This document shows positions 21,723 through 30,783 of a stretch of DNA of 33,750 bases, piece by piece. Source of the DNA: Deltaproteobacteria bacterium (GTDB lineage Bacteria; Desulfobacterota; Desulfuromonadia; Geobacterales; Pseudopelobacteraceae); the NCBI GenBank assembly GCA_016182975.1, contig JACPFJ010000013.1, positions 1 through 33,750 on the forward strand. Reading direction: 5' to 3'. The notes under the pieces were generated by a model. That model saw only the letters and a program-made list of their open reading frames with translations, had not been told where the DNA came from and made no database searches. How positions within the stretch are numbered: the first letter of the stretch is position 1; each line of letters opens with the position of its first letter. Made by a program: the position numbers and the translations under genes.

Positions 21723-21995
21723 TTAACTCGACGACACAGCGTAAAATCACAAAGACTCTTAACGGATTGGTTCGTAGTTACATTCTTTCGGACTTATAAC
21801 CCAAAAGAAGGTAATCAACAAAAACATGAAACGCATTAACGCAAAGGCGCAAGGGCTCAAAGCCGCAAAGCTATATCCTGGAAAAACCATCTTCTTTGCA
21901 TCCTTGCGTCTTTGCGTTAAAAAGCAGCCTTTGTTTTGGTTATAGTTCCGCATTCTTTTAATAATTTGAATTTCGTTGCGTCGTCGCGTGAGTAA
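21723..21995. repeat. Outer inverted repeat with an inserted element
   Basis: The gap of 437 bases between the second crotonase and msrA holds no gene. Imperfect inverted arms lie at 21723-21747 (TTAACTCGACGACACAGCG and onward) and 21970-21995 (TTTCGTTGCGTCGTCGCG and onward). Inside, an imperfect direct repeat of 22-23 bases (21767-21788 and 21936-21958, both with TTGGTT, TAGTT and CATTCTTT) brackets the element at 21789-21920. Confidence 0.45.
21789..21920. repeat. Dispersed repeat, GCAAAGAC family, copy 1 (132 bp)
   Basis: The element begins CGGACTTATAACCCAAAAGA and carries arms 21836-21870 (TTAACGCAAAGGCGCAAGGG and onward) and 21891-21920 (ending GCGTCTTTGCGTTAA). It is nearly identical over its full length to 31841-31974: I see only a few substitutions and a two-base A-run difference. 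The outermost TTAACGCAA/TTGCGTTAA arms are perfect inverted repeats. Confidence 0.85.
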
Positions 21996-22070
21996 CCGCC
22001 GTTTTAGGTTAAATGTATTATTGGTGGCATTACACCGAAGAACGAAAGCAAGAGGGCTTCGGCAGGGTTG

Positions 22071-22079
22071 TGCTACAAT
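22071..22079 (+). promoter_or_regulatory. Possible extended -10 promoter of msrA
   Basis: TGCTACAAT fits the TGnTATAAT extended -10 form; no convincing -35 is seen. It lies about 43 bases before the msrA ATG. Confidence 0.35.
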
Positions 22080-22121
22080 TGGACGAAGAAGAATGCTGTA
22101 CAGGGAAAGGAGAACCCGGTC

Positions 22122-22739
22122 ATGAAACGTTTCCTGCTGTCACCGATGATAGCGGCCTGGCTGCTGCTGGCGCTGCTGCCCGCCAACGGCGCGGCCGCTG
22201 CCGCGAAAACGGAGACGGCGACCCTTGCCGGTGGCTGCTTCTGGTGCATGGAGCCCCCCTTCGACAGGCTGGAGGGGGTAATCTCGGTCACAGCCGGCTA
22301 TACCGGCGGCCGGGTGCGGAATCCGACCTACGAACAGGTCTCCGCGGGGGGGACCGGCCACGCCGAAGCGGTGCGGATCGTCTACGACCCCTCCCGCATC
22401 GGCTACGGCAAGCTGCTGGACATCTTCTGGCGCAACATCGACCCGACCGTCAAGGACCGCCAGTTTTGCGACGTGGGTCACCAGTACCGTGCCGCCATTT
22501 TCTTCCATGGCGAAGAGCAGCGCCGGGTGGCCATGCAGTCAAGGGAGGCGCTGGAGAGGAGCAAGCCCTTCCGCGAAGCGATCGTCACCGAGATCGTCGC
22601 GGCAGGCGAGTTCTACGCTGCCGAGGAATATCACCAGCATTACTACAAGAAGAATCCGCTACGGTACAAGTACTACCGCGCGGGGTGCGGCCGCGATAAA
22701 CGGCTGAAGGAGTTGTGGGGGAGTGCTGCGGGGCATTAA
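22122..22739 (+). CDS. msrA: Exported peptide-methionine (S)-S-oxide reductase
   Basis: MsrA reduces the S-epimer of methionine sulfoxide in proteins. The 205-residue protein carries a signal peptide (about 1-28, MKRFLLSPMIAAWLLLALLP, then an Ala-rich cleavage region), so it should work in the periplasm, unlike the common cytosolic form. The catalytic GCFWC (38-42, Cys39), GYTGG, GGTGHAEAV and QFCDVGHQYR motifs are intact; a Cys near the C-terminus (AGCGRD) may serve as resolving residue. AAAGGAGA lies ten bases before the ATG. It stands alone between the repeat-rich gap and a convergent small gene. Periplasmic redox supply is not evident here. Confidence 0.93.
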   Translation: MKRFLLSPMIAAWLLLALLPANGAAAAAKTETATLAGGCFWCMEPPFDRLEGVISVTAGYTGGRVRNPTYEQVSAGGTGHAEAVRIVYDPSRIGYGKLLDIFWRNIDPTVKDRQFCDVGHQYRAAIFFHGEEQRRVAMQSREALERSKPFREAIVTEIVAAGEFYAAEEYHQHYYKKNPLRYKYYRAGCGRDKRLKELWGSAAGH

Positions 22740-22766
22740 CGATACGACAGAATACATCCTAAGAGA

Positions 22767-23075
22767 CTACAGCAGTTGCACCTCGCTCACCCGCACGATC
22801 AGCATGTCCTGGCGATAGCGTGTCGAGAGCTCTTGCCGGTAACTCCGCCACCAGGCGCGGTCGAGCTGTTCCGTCATCACCTCGTAGATGACGATGTCGT
22901 CACGAACCGTGGTTGTCGGGGTTTCCCGCCACAGCCCCTCGGCTGGGGAGCGGAGGTAGGTGGTGATGCCGCCGAAACGCTCCGTCAGTTCGTCGCGTAC
23001 ACGCACGTATTCCGGCTGCGGAAACGGACCGCCGCTATTATCGTAGAGTGGCAACAGGATCTGGACGAGATACAT
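22767..23075 (-). CDS. Conserved small protein of unknown function
   Basis: The 102-residue protein (MYLVQILLPLYDNSGGPFPQ at the start; RVRDELTERFGGITTYLRSPAEGLW, then DDIVIYEVMTEQLDRAWWRSYRQEL) resembles by memory an uncharacterised family of about 100 residues seen in many proteobacteria. It looks like a small alpha/beta (ferredoxin-like) cytosolic protein with no signal or membrane segment. AGGAT precedes the ATG. It begins 38 bases after the HD-GYP regulator gene on the same strand, so the two may be cotranscribed. No function can be assigned. Confidence 0.72.
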   Translation of the reverse strand: MYLVQILLPLYDNSGGPFPQPEYVRVRDELTERFGGITTYLRSPAEGLWRETPTTTVRDDIVIYEVMTEQLDRAWWRSYRQELSTRYRQDMLIVRVSEVQLL

Positions 23076-23113
23076 GATATCCTTTCCGTTCGGGCCTCTT
23101 CAGGTTGGCTTTT

Positions 23114-24193
23114 TCAGCAAAAGGTATCCTGAATCCGGCTGAACTCCTCCTCGAGGCTGAGAAACGCCTTGACGATCTCGGGGTCGAAATGGGTTCCGGA
23201 CCCCTCCAGGATCATCGCCTTCACCCGTTCGTGATCAAGCCCTCTCCGGTAGCAGCGATCCGAGCGGAGCGCATCGTAGCAGTCGGCCAGCGCCATGATG
23301 CGCGCCGGGAGCGGGATGTTCCTTCCGGTGAGTCCGTCGGGATACCCCGAGCCGTCCCACCGTTCGTGGTGATACAGGGCGATCTCAATTCCCATGCCGA
23401 TGAAGACGTTTCCGGAGTAGTGGTTATATACCAGTTGCATGTTCTCCGCGCCGATGACGGCATGCGTCTTCATTACCTCGAACTCGGGGGAGGTCAGCTT
23501 GTGCGGCTTCAGGAGTATGCTGTCCGGTATGGCCACCTTGCCAATGTCGTGGAGCGGTGAGGCGTGCTGTATGCATTCGACGAACTCCGCCGTGATGTAT
23601 GCCGCATAGGGCGAATCCTCGCCGAGCCTTTCCGCCAGTAGCCGGCAGTACTCCCGCACCCGCTCCAGATGCGCTCCAGTGTCCTCGTCGCGCTGTTCGG
23701 CCAGCTTTGCAATGGCAAAGATCGTCGCCTGCTGCGCCTCCGACAGCTCCCTGATCTTCTCTTCCATCCGCTTCTGGAACTCCAGCTTGCTTTCGAGCGT
23801 GCACCGGCTGAGGTGTACCGCGACCCTCGCCCGCAACTCCGCGAAGTGGATCGGCTTGGTGATGTAATCCACCCCGCCCATTTCGAATGCCCTGACCTTG
23901 CTCTCGGTGTCGTTCGTGTCGCTCAGGAAAATGACCGGTACGTCCTTGAGTCCGGGGTTTTGCTTGATCCGTTTGCAGACTTCGAAACCGTCCATGTCGG
24001 GGATCTTAACGGCCAGCAGGACCAGGTCGGGGGTGTGGTTCTCAGCCGCCATCAGGGCGATGGCGCCGCTGGGGTAGAAAAGCATCTCGCTGCCGTGCAA
24101 GACCAGCATTTCAGTGAGCAAGGCATGGGTTGCCGGGTCGTCGTCAACGACCATGATCCTTGCCTTCTTCTGTTGCGGATCGGTCTCAATCAT
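23114..24193 (-). CDS. HD-GYP response regulator with a phosphoacceptor-less receiver
   Basis: The 359-residue protein joins a receiver (about 12-128) to a coiled linker and an HD-GYP domain (about 155-350). The HD-GYP part has LHDIGK (214-219), KTHAVIGAE, HHERWDGSGYPDGL (275-288) and ALADCYDAL, so it should hydrolyse cyclic-di-GMP. The receiver keeps the acidic pocket VVDDD (15-19), the late switch-region S/T-like SDT (91-93) and Lys113 of TKP, but the phosphoacceptor position reads LLAVKIPDMDG, with Ala61 (codon GCC) in place of Asp. Ordinary phosphorylation is therefore excluded. ATG with GAGGA upstream. The small conserved gene at 22767-23075 follows on the same strand. Confidence 0.92.
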   Translation of the reverse strand: MIETDPQQKKARIMVVDDDPATHALLTEMLVLHGSEMLFYPSGAIALMAAENHTPDLVLLAVKIPDMDGFEVCKRIKQNPGLKDVPVIFLSDTNDTESKVRAFEMGGVDYITKPIHFAELRARVAVHLSRCTLESKLEFQKRMEEKIRELSEAQQATIFAIAKLAEQRDEDTGAHLERVREYCRLLAERLGEDSPYAAYITAEFVECIQHASPLHDIGKVAIPDSILLKPHKLTSPEFEVMKTHAVIGAENMQLVYNHYSGNVFIGMGIEIALYHHERWDGSGYPDGLTGRNIPLPARIMALADCYDALRSDRCYRRGLDHERVKAMILEGSGTHFDPEIVKAFLSLEEEFSRIQDTFC

Positions 24194-24288
24194 GCTGCAT
24201 CCTCAGACAAAGCAGGCGATATCGACGATGCCGGAACCGCTGCGTTTGTTCCGGCCTGCGAAGAAATACATGTTACATGGTACCCGCC

Positions 24289-24774
24289 TCACGTCCGCTT
24301 CCCCCGTTTCTCCTCACGCAGCATGTCGAGCGCCAGCAGGAACACCCCGACGCAGATCAGGGAATCGGCCACGTTGAAGGCAGGCCAGTGGTGGCGGTAC
24401 CAATGGACGTCGAGGAAGTCGATCACCTCCCCCAGCCGCACCCGGTCGATCAGGTTGCCAAGCGCGCCGGAGAAGATCATGGCCAGCGAGACCTGGGCCA
24501 GCCGCTGGTGGTCGGCCAGCCTGCGGAATGCCACCAGGATCACGATAGCGGCAACCAGTGAGACGCAGATGAAGAACGGCAGCCGCCAGCTGGCCTGGGA
24601 GAGGAAGCTGAAGGCGGCCCCCTTGTTCCTGACGTAGGTGATGTGGAAGAAGTTGTCCAGGAGCGGGATAGAATCGTAGAGCCGCATGCTGGCGTCGATG
24701 TACAGCTTGGTGGCCTGGTCAACGATCAGGCCGATGGCGGCGATAAGAGAGAATAAAAACCAGCGGTTCTTCAA
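24289..24774 (-). CDS. lspA: Lipoprotein signal peptidase II
   Basis: LspA cleaves prolipoprotein signal peptides in the inner membrane after lipid attachment. The 161-residue protein has four hydrophobic segments (about 6-20, 65-84, 93-108, 136-150), VRNKGAAFS, and the aspartyl-protease dyad in VIDFLD (Asp119) and FNVADS (Asp137). The start codon is TTG: reading from 24774 gives the family-typical first helix, with GGGAG about nine bases upstream, while the first internal ATG (residue 30) would remove that helix. It lies downstream of ileS on the same strand, the common ileS-lspA order, but a repeat element separates them. Confidence 0.94.
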   Translation of the reverse strand: MKNRWFLFSLIAAIGLIVDQATKLYIDASMRLYDSIPLLDNFFHITYVRNKGAAFSFLSQASWRLPFFICVSLVAAIVILVAFRRLADHQRLAQVSLAMIFSGALGNLIDRVRLGEVIDFLDVHWYRHHWPAFNVADSLICVGVFLLALDMLREEKRGKRT

Positions 24775-24811
24775 AAGACAACTCCCGGAATAAATATGAA
24801 CCTGAAAATAT

Positions 24812-24890
24812 TTAACGCAACAACACCAGGTTGCAATACCTTGATTCTAACCCACTGTTTTCACTTTGCACCTTGGCGTCTTTGCGTTAA
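24812..24890. repeat. Degenerate copy of the GCAAAGAC-family repeat
   Basis: TTAACGCAA at 24812-24820 and GGCGTCTTTGCGTTAA ending at 24890 are the inverted ends of the family also found at 21789, 30606 and 31841. The interior is shorter and different. It lies between ileS and lspA. Confidence 0.65.
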
Positions 24891-24907
24891 ACAAGCTTTT
24901 ACTGTGA

Positions 24908-27685
24908 TTATCCCTTCACCGCCGCGGTGCACTTCGGACATATCCCAGGATGCGACGTATCCTGTCCCAGCTCCTCGCTGTAGCACCAGCAGCGCTCGCA
25001 CTTTGCGCCGGGGGCGGCCGTTACCAGCACCCCGAGTCCCTCGATGTTGTCCGAGGACCAGAGCTCGCCCGGCGCTTCTTCCGCCAACTCCACCCTGGAG
25101 ACGATCAGTATCCCCTGCAGCTCGTCCCGGTACCCGCGCAGGAAGGCCAGCAGCTCGGGCGGGGCGACGATGGTCACGCCGGCGTCCAGCGAGTGGCCGA
25201 TGACCTTCTGTACCCGCGCCTGCTCCAGCGCCTTGGAGATCTCGGCGCGCACCCGCATGATCCGCTCCCAGCGCTCCACCAGTTGTTCGTCCTTCAGTTC
25301 CGGTTGCAGAGCGGGGAACTGGGCCAGGTGTACGCTAGCCTCGCGCTCTCCGGGCAGGTAGCCCCAGGCCTCGTCGGCGGTGAAGGAGAGCACCGGCGCG
25401 ATCAGGCGCAGCAGGGTGTCCAGGATGCGGTACATGACGGTCTGGGCGCTGCGGCGCTCCGGGGAGTCCTTGCGGCTGGTGTAGACCCGGTCCTTGAGGA
25501 TGTCCAGGTAAAAGGCGCTCATCTCCACGGTGCAGAAGCCGTTCACGGCATGGTAGAGCACGTGGAACTCGTACTCGCCGTAGCAGGCCAGCACCTTCTC
25601 CTTTAGCAGCTCCATCTGGTGCAGGGCCCAGCGGTCGATCTCCGGCATGCGGGCGGGCTCGACGCCGTCCTTGGCCGGGTCGAAGTCGCTGATGTTGCCG
25701 AGGATGTAGCGGCAGGTGTTGCGGATGCGGCGGTAGGCCTCGGAGAGCCGGGTCAGGATCTCCCCGGAGATGCGGATGTCGTCCCGGTAATCCTGGGCCG
25801 CCACCCAGAGGCGCAGGATCTCGGCGCCGTATTTCTTGATCACCTCTTCCGGGGCCACCACGTTGCCCACCGACTTGCTCATCTTGCGCCCGGCCCCGTC
25901 CACCACGAAGCCGTGGGTGAGGACGCTCCGGTACGGGGCGCGGCCCCGGGTGCCGACGCTCTCCAGCAGCGAGGAGTGGAACCAGCCGCGGTGCTGGTCG
26001 CTCCCCTCCAGGTACATGTCCGCCGGCGAGGAGAGATTGGAGTCGGGCTCCAGCACGGCGGCATGGGAGACGCCCGAGTCGAACCAGACGTCGAGGATGT
26101 CCATCTCCTTCTCGAAGGAGGCGGCACCGCACTTAAGGCATGTCGTCCCGGCCGGGAGCAGCCTTTCGGCCTCCCAATCGAACCAGATATCGGAGCTGTG
26201 CTCCCTGAAGTGCGCCGCCACGTGGTCCATGACGGCCCCGTCGGCCAGGTATTCGCCGCAGGCGGTACAGGAGAAGGCGGTGATCGGCACCCCCCAGGAG
26301 CGCTGGCGCGAGATGCACCAGTCGGGGCGGTTCTCGATCATGCCGTAGATGCGTTCCTTGCCCCACCTGGGGATCCACTGCACGTCGTCGATCGCCTCCA
26401 GCGACCTTTTCCTCAGATCGTTGGCCTTCATGGAGATGAACCACTGTTCGGTGGCGCGGAAGATGATCGGCTTCTTGCAGCGCCAGCAATGGGGGTAGGA
26501 ATGGCTGATCTTCGATGTCTGCAGGAGCGCCCCGACCTCGGTCAGTTTGTCGATCACCCCCTGGTTGGCGTCGAAGACGAACTGTCCGCCGAAGAACTCA
26601 AGGTTCTGGATATACCGGCCGTGGTTGTCCACCGGGTTGTAGATCTCCAGCCCCTCCCTGAGGGCCAGTTCGTAGTCCTCCTGGCCGTGGCCGGGGGCGG
26701 TGTGGACGCAGCCGGTGCCGGCCTCAAGCGTGACGTGCTCCCCCAGCAGGATGATCGAGTCGCGATCGTAGAAGGGGTGCTTGCAGCGCTTGTGCTCCAG
26801 CAGGCCGGCCTTGAAGGTGGCGATGACCGCGCCCGTCAGGCCGACCGCCCGGAGAAAACCCTCCTTGAGACCCTCCGCCACGATCAGCACCCCCTTGGCC
26901 GTATCGATGGCTACGTAGTCGAACTCCGGGTGCAGGGCCACGGCCAGGTTGGCGGGGATGGTCCAGGGGGTGGTCGTCCATATCACTACGGATGCCTCCC
27001 TTCCGGCCAGGCCGGGAATCGTCTGCGACATGCCGTCATCAAGGGCAAACTTGACGTAGATCGAAGGCGAGGTATGATCGGCGTACTCCACCTCGGCCTC
27101 GGCCAGGGCGGTGACGCAGGAGGAACACCAGTGCACCGGCTTCCTGCCGCGGTAGAGCCCGCCGTTGTGGGCGAACTTGGCCAGTTCGGCGGCCGTGATC
27201 CCCTCGTACTCGTAGTTCATGGTCAGGTAGGGGCGCTCCCAGTCTCCCAGCACCCCCAGGCGCTGGAACTCCTCCTTCTGGATGGCGATGAACTTTTCAG
27301 CGTACTTGCGGCACTCGCGGCGCATCTCCAGCTTGCCGATCTGGTGCTTCCTGGAGCCGAGGTTCTTCTCCACCTGCAACTCGATGGGGAGGCCGTGACA
27401 GTCCCAGCCCGGCACGTAGGGGGCGTGGAAGCCCTCCATCCGCTTTCCCTTGAGGATGACGTCCTTGAGGATCTTGTTCAGGGCATGGCCGATGTGGATG
27501 TGGCCGTTGGCGTAGGGTGGACCGTCGTGCAGGACATAGCGCGGCCTGTCCGCAGCATCCGCCTCCATCCGGGCATAGAGCCCGATCTCCTGCCAGCGGG
27601 CCAGGATCTCCGGCTCGCGCTGGTTCAGGTTGGCCTTCATCGGGAAGGATGTGAGCGGGAGATTGAGGGTGTCTTTATAGTCCAT
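24908..27685 (-). CDS. ileS: Isoleucyl-tRNA synthetase
   Basis: IleS charges tRNA(Ile). The 925-residue protein has the bacterial-type layout: PYANGHIHIGH (57-67, HIGH), the tRNA/editing insert, the second signature KMSKS (601-605), the anticodon-binding region, and a C-terminal zinc ribbon, CERCWCYSEELG then CPKC. Length fits the bacterial class. The ATG at 27685 has GGAGGA seven to eight bases upstream; an earlier in-frame start ten codons upstream would overlap that ribosome site. lspA follows on the same strand. No T-box leader is visible, as expected outside Firmicutes. Divergent from the sensor kinase gene at 27863. Confidence 0.96.
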   Translation of the reverse strand: MDYKDTLNLPLTSFPMKANLNQREPEILARWQEIGLYARMEADAADRPRYVLHDGPPYANGHIHIGHALNKILKDVILKGKRMEGFHAPYVPGWDCHGLPIELQVEKNLGSRKHQIGKLEMRRECRKYAEKFIAIQKEEFQRLGVLGDWERPYLTMNYEYEGITAAELAKFAHNGGLYRGRKPVHWCSSCVTALAEAEVEYADHTSPSIYVKFALDDGMSQTIPGLAGREASVVIWTTTPWTIPANLAVALHPEFDYVAIDTAKGVLIVAEGLKEGFLRAVGLTGAVIATFKAGLLEHKRCKHPFYDRDSIILLGEHVTLEAGTGCVHTAPGHGQEDYELALREGLEIYNPVDNHGRYIQNLEFFGGQFVFDANQGVIDKLTEVGALLQTSKISHSYPHCWRCKKPIIFRATEQWFISMKANDLRKRSLEAIDDVQWIPRWGKERIYGMIENRPDWCISRQRSWGVPITAFSCTACGEYLADGAVMDHVAAHFREHSSDIWFDWEAERLLPAGTTCLKCGAASFEKEMDILDVWFDSGVSHAAVLEPDSNLSSPADMYLEGSDQHRGWFHSSLLESVGTRGRAPYRSVLTHGFVVDGAGRKMSKSVGNVVAPEEVIKKYGAEILRLWVAAQDYRDDIRISGEILTRLSEAYRRIRNTCRYILGNISDFDPAKDGVEPARMPEIDRWALHQMELLKEKVLACYGEYEFHVLYHAVNGFCTVEMSAFYLDILKDRVYTSRKDSPERRSAQTVMYRILDTLLRLIAPVLSFTADEAWGYLPGEREASVHLAQFPALQPELKDEQLVERWERIMRVRAEISKALEQARVQKVIGHSLDAGVTIVAPPELLAFLRGYRDELQGILIVSRVELAEEAPGELWSSDNIEGLGVLVTAAPGAKCERCWCYSEELGQDTSHPGICPKCTAAVKG

Positions 27686-27724
27686 GGGGAATTCCTCCGG
27701 ATGCATCTGCTGCAAAATTCACTA

Positions 27725-27753
27725 AAAGTACAAACAACCGCCGCAAAAGTCAA
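27725..27753 (-). promoter_or_regulatory. Possible sigma-70 promoter of ileS
   Basis: Minus-strand TTGACT (27753-27748), a 17-base spacer and TACTTT (27730-27725). The -35 is good, the -10 weak. Start near 27718, about 33 bases before the ATG. Confidence 0.4.
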
Positions 27754-27862
27754 GGAAAGCAAGCGCCCGCAATTACCCGGCAATGACGGGCCGATTTTAT
27801 TCTTTTTGTAGCGAATCGACGCCGAGTTGTGGTATTTTTCCATTCCTCCAAGGAGGAACTGC

Positions 27863-29428
27863 ATGTCCTGTATCCCCTCCCTTTTCATCGGCGCCCTTCT
27901 CTGCCTGCTCGCCGCACCGGCGACGCGGGCGGAGACTCCCCTGCCTGTCGTCCGCAAGGAGATCGCCGCCGTTCCGGCCGATATCCATCCTGCCAACTTC
28001 AAAAACCCGACAACCGGAAAGCCCAGCGTGTTCTGGACGACCCAAAAGGTCGCCGGGACCGTGGCCGTGACGCTGCTTTTCAGCGGTCTGGTCATGGGAT
28101 GCTGGCGCCATGCGACCGTGCTGCGCCTGAACCGTGAACTGCGGCAGACGCTGGGAGACCTGGAACGCTCGCGCCAGGAGCTCGTCCGGAGCGAGGAACG
28201 CTCCCGGCGCCTGGCGCGGGAGGCCGAGCAGGAGCGGGCGCGCGGCCAGGCCATCCTGGAGGGCATCCAGGACGGCATCAGCATCCAGGACCGGGAATAC
28301 CGGATACTGTACCAGAACCCGTACTTCATAAAGATGGTGGGGGCGCATCAGGGTAAATTCTGCTACCGGGCATATCACCAGCAGAATGCGGTCTGTAAGG
28401 ATTGCCCGGTGGAGATGACCTTCCGCGATACAACCCCCAAAACCGCAGTAAGGATGTTTAAAAGACCGAACGGGCCGCTGTATGTCGAGATCCACTGCTC
28501 GCCGCTGCGCGATGAACAGGGCGAGGTCTTTGCCGTCATCGAGAGCATTCGCGACATCACCGAACGCAAACGGATGGAGGAGGCCCTGCACGAACAGACG
28601 GCAAGGCTCGAACAGGAGATCGCCGAACGCCAGCAGGCGCAAGAGGCGCTGGCCGTCAAACAGCTCCAGTTGGAGGAGATCAACGATGCGCTCGCGAGCG
28701 GGATCAACGAGGCCGTGTCCGAACTGCGCCGCAAGGACCAGATGCTGATCCAGCAAAACCGCCTGGCCGCCATGGGCGAGATGATCAACAACATCGCCCA
28801 CCAGTGGCGTCAGCCGCTGAACAACATAGGGTTGATCGTGCAGAACCTGCACCTTTCCTACGAGTCCGGCGAGATGACCATCGGGGAGATGAACAGGGAA
28901 GTCGGCAAAGCCATGGACGTGATCATGCATATGTCGCGCACCATAGACGATTTCCGCAACTTCTTCCGTCCGGACAAGCAGAAGTGCGGCTTCGTGGTCA
29001 ACAAGGTGGTGGCCGACTCCCTCGACTTCGTCGCCGCCAGCATCGAGAGCAGCAACATCCGCGTGGAGGTGACTGCCGATACCGAAGTCGGCGCCTTCGG
29101 CTATCCGAACGAGTATGCCCAGGTACTGCTCAACATCCTCTCCAACGCCCGCGAGGCGCTCATCGAAAAGGCGGTTGCGAAAAGGCTCATCTCCATCCGC
29201 GTAACCAGCGAGAACAACCGCTCGGTGGTGGCCATCCGCGACAACGGCGGCGGCATCCCCGAGGGTTTCCTGCCCAAGATATTCGACCCGTACTTTACCA
29301 CCAAGGAACCGGGCAAGGGGACCGGTATCGGGCTGTACATGTCCAAGGTGATCATCGAGCAGCACATGGGCGGCCGTCTCAGCGCCCGCAATGTCGAGCG
29401 GGGCGCGGAATTCAGGATCGAGCTCTGA
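27863..29428 (+). CDS. Sensor histidine kinase with Cys-containing PAS domain
   Basis: The 521-residue protein has a signal peptide-like N-terminus (1-23), a short periplasmic segment, a membrane helix (about 62-80), a coiled coil, a PAS domain (about 128-233), a second coiled coil, and a kinase core: IAHQWRQPLNNIG (phosphoacceptor His313), LLNILSNAREAL (N box), IRDNGGGIP (G1), FDPYFTTK (F box) and GKGTGIGLYMS (G2). In the PAS domain FCYRAYHQQNAVCKDCPVE has Cys167, Cys178 and Cys181, a pattern that could hold a metal or respond to redox; this is an inference. No partner regulator is adjacent. AAGGAGGA lies seven bases before the ATG, favouring it over an ATG 12 codons upstream. Confidence 0.9.
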   Translation: MSCIPSLFIGALLCLLAAPATRAETPLPVVRKEIAAVPADIHPANFKNPTTGKPSVFWTTQKVAGTVAVTLLFSGLVMGCWRHATVLRLNRELRQTLGDLERSRQELVRSEERSRRLAREAEQERARGQAILEGIQDGISIQDREYRILYQNPYFIKMVGAHQGKFCYRAYHQQNAVCKDCPVEMTFRDTTPKTAVRMFKRPNGPLYVEIHCSPLRDEQGEVFAVIESIRDITERKRMEEALHEQTARLEQEIAERQQAQEALAVKQLQLEEINDALASGINEAVSELRRKDQMLIQQNRLAAMGEMINNIAHQWRQPLNNIGLIVQNLHLSYESGEMTIGEMNREVGKAMDVIMHMSRTIDDFRNFFRPDKQKCGFVVNKVVADSLDFVAASIESSNIRVEVTADTEVGAFGYPNEYAQVLLNILSNAREALIEKAVAKRLISIRVTSENNRSVVAIRDNGGGIPEGFLPKIFDPYFTTKEPGKGTGIGLYMSKVIIEQHMGGRLSARNVERGAEFRIEL

Positions 29429-29521
29429 AGGCCGCGTTTGCGTTGACTTTCCCGCTTGCATTTACCCCCCCGCTCTGTTAATGTTTTTAGTCTTTTTACA
29501 GATCCATTTTCCGACTTTTAA

Positions 29522-30592
<1,071 letters not shown>

Positions 30593-30605
30593 TATGCCGC
30601 GATTT

Positions 30606-30776
30606 TTAACGCAAGGACGCAAGGACGCAAGGAAAGAAACAAGGACTACGAGACAGACAACCAAGAAAAAGCCGGCATTCCCGAGTCAAGCCAGGAAAAT
30701 ACCTGATCGCCTTGTTCCGCTTTTTCAGTTCTTACGGTTTTCCCCGCGTCGTTGCCTCCTTGCGTCTTTGCGTTAA
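30606..30776. repeat. GCAAAGAC-family repeat abutting the GT2 start
   Basis: TTAACGCAAGGACGCAAGG and a further GACGCAAGG unit start at 30606; the element ends CCTTGCGTCTTTGCGTTAA at 30776. The 171-bp element fills the gap between mreB and the glycosyltransferase and stops eight bases before that gene's ATG, so it forms the whole leader. Confidence 0.75.
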
Positions 30777-30783
30777 AAAACTT

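Noticed and set aside
27686..27862. T-box or other leader upstream of ileS
   Set aside because: Short AT-rich leader without a T-box sequence or specifier stem.
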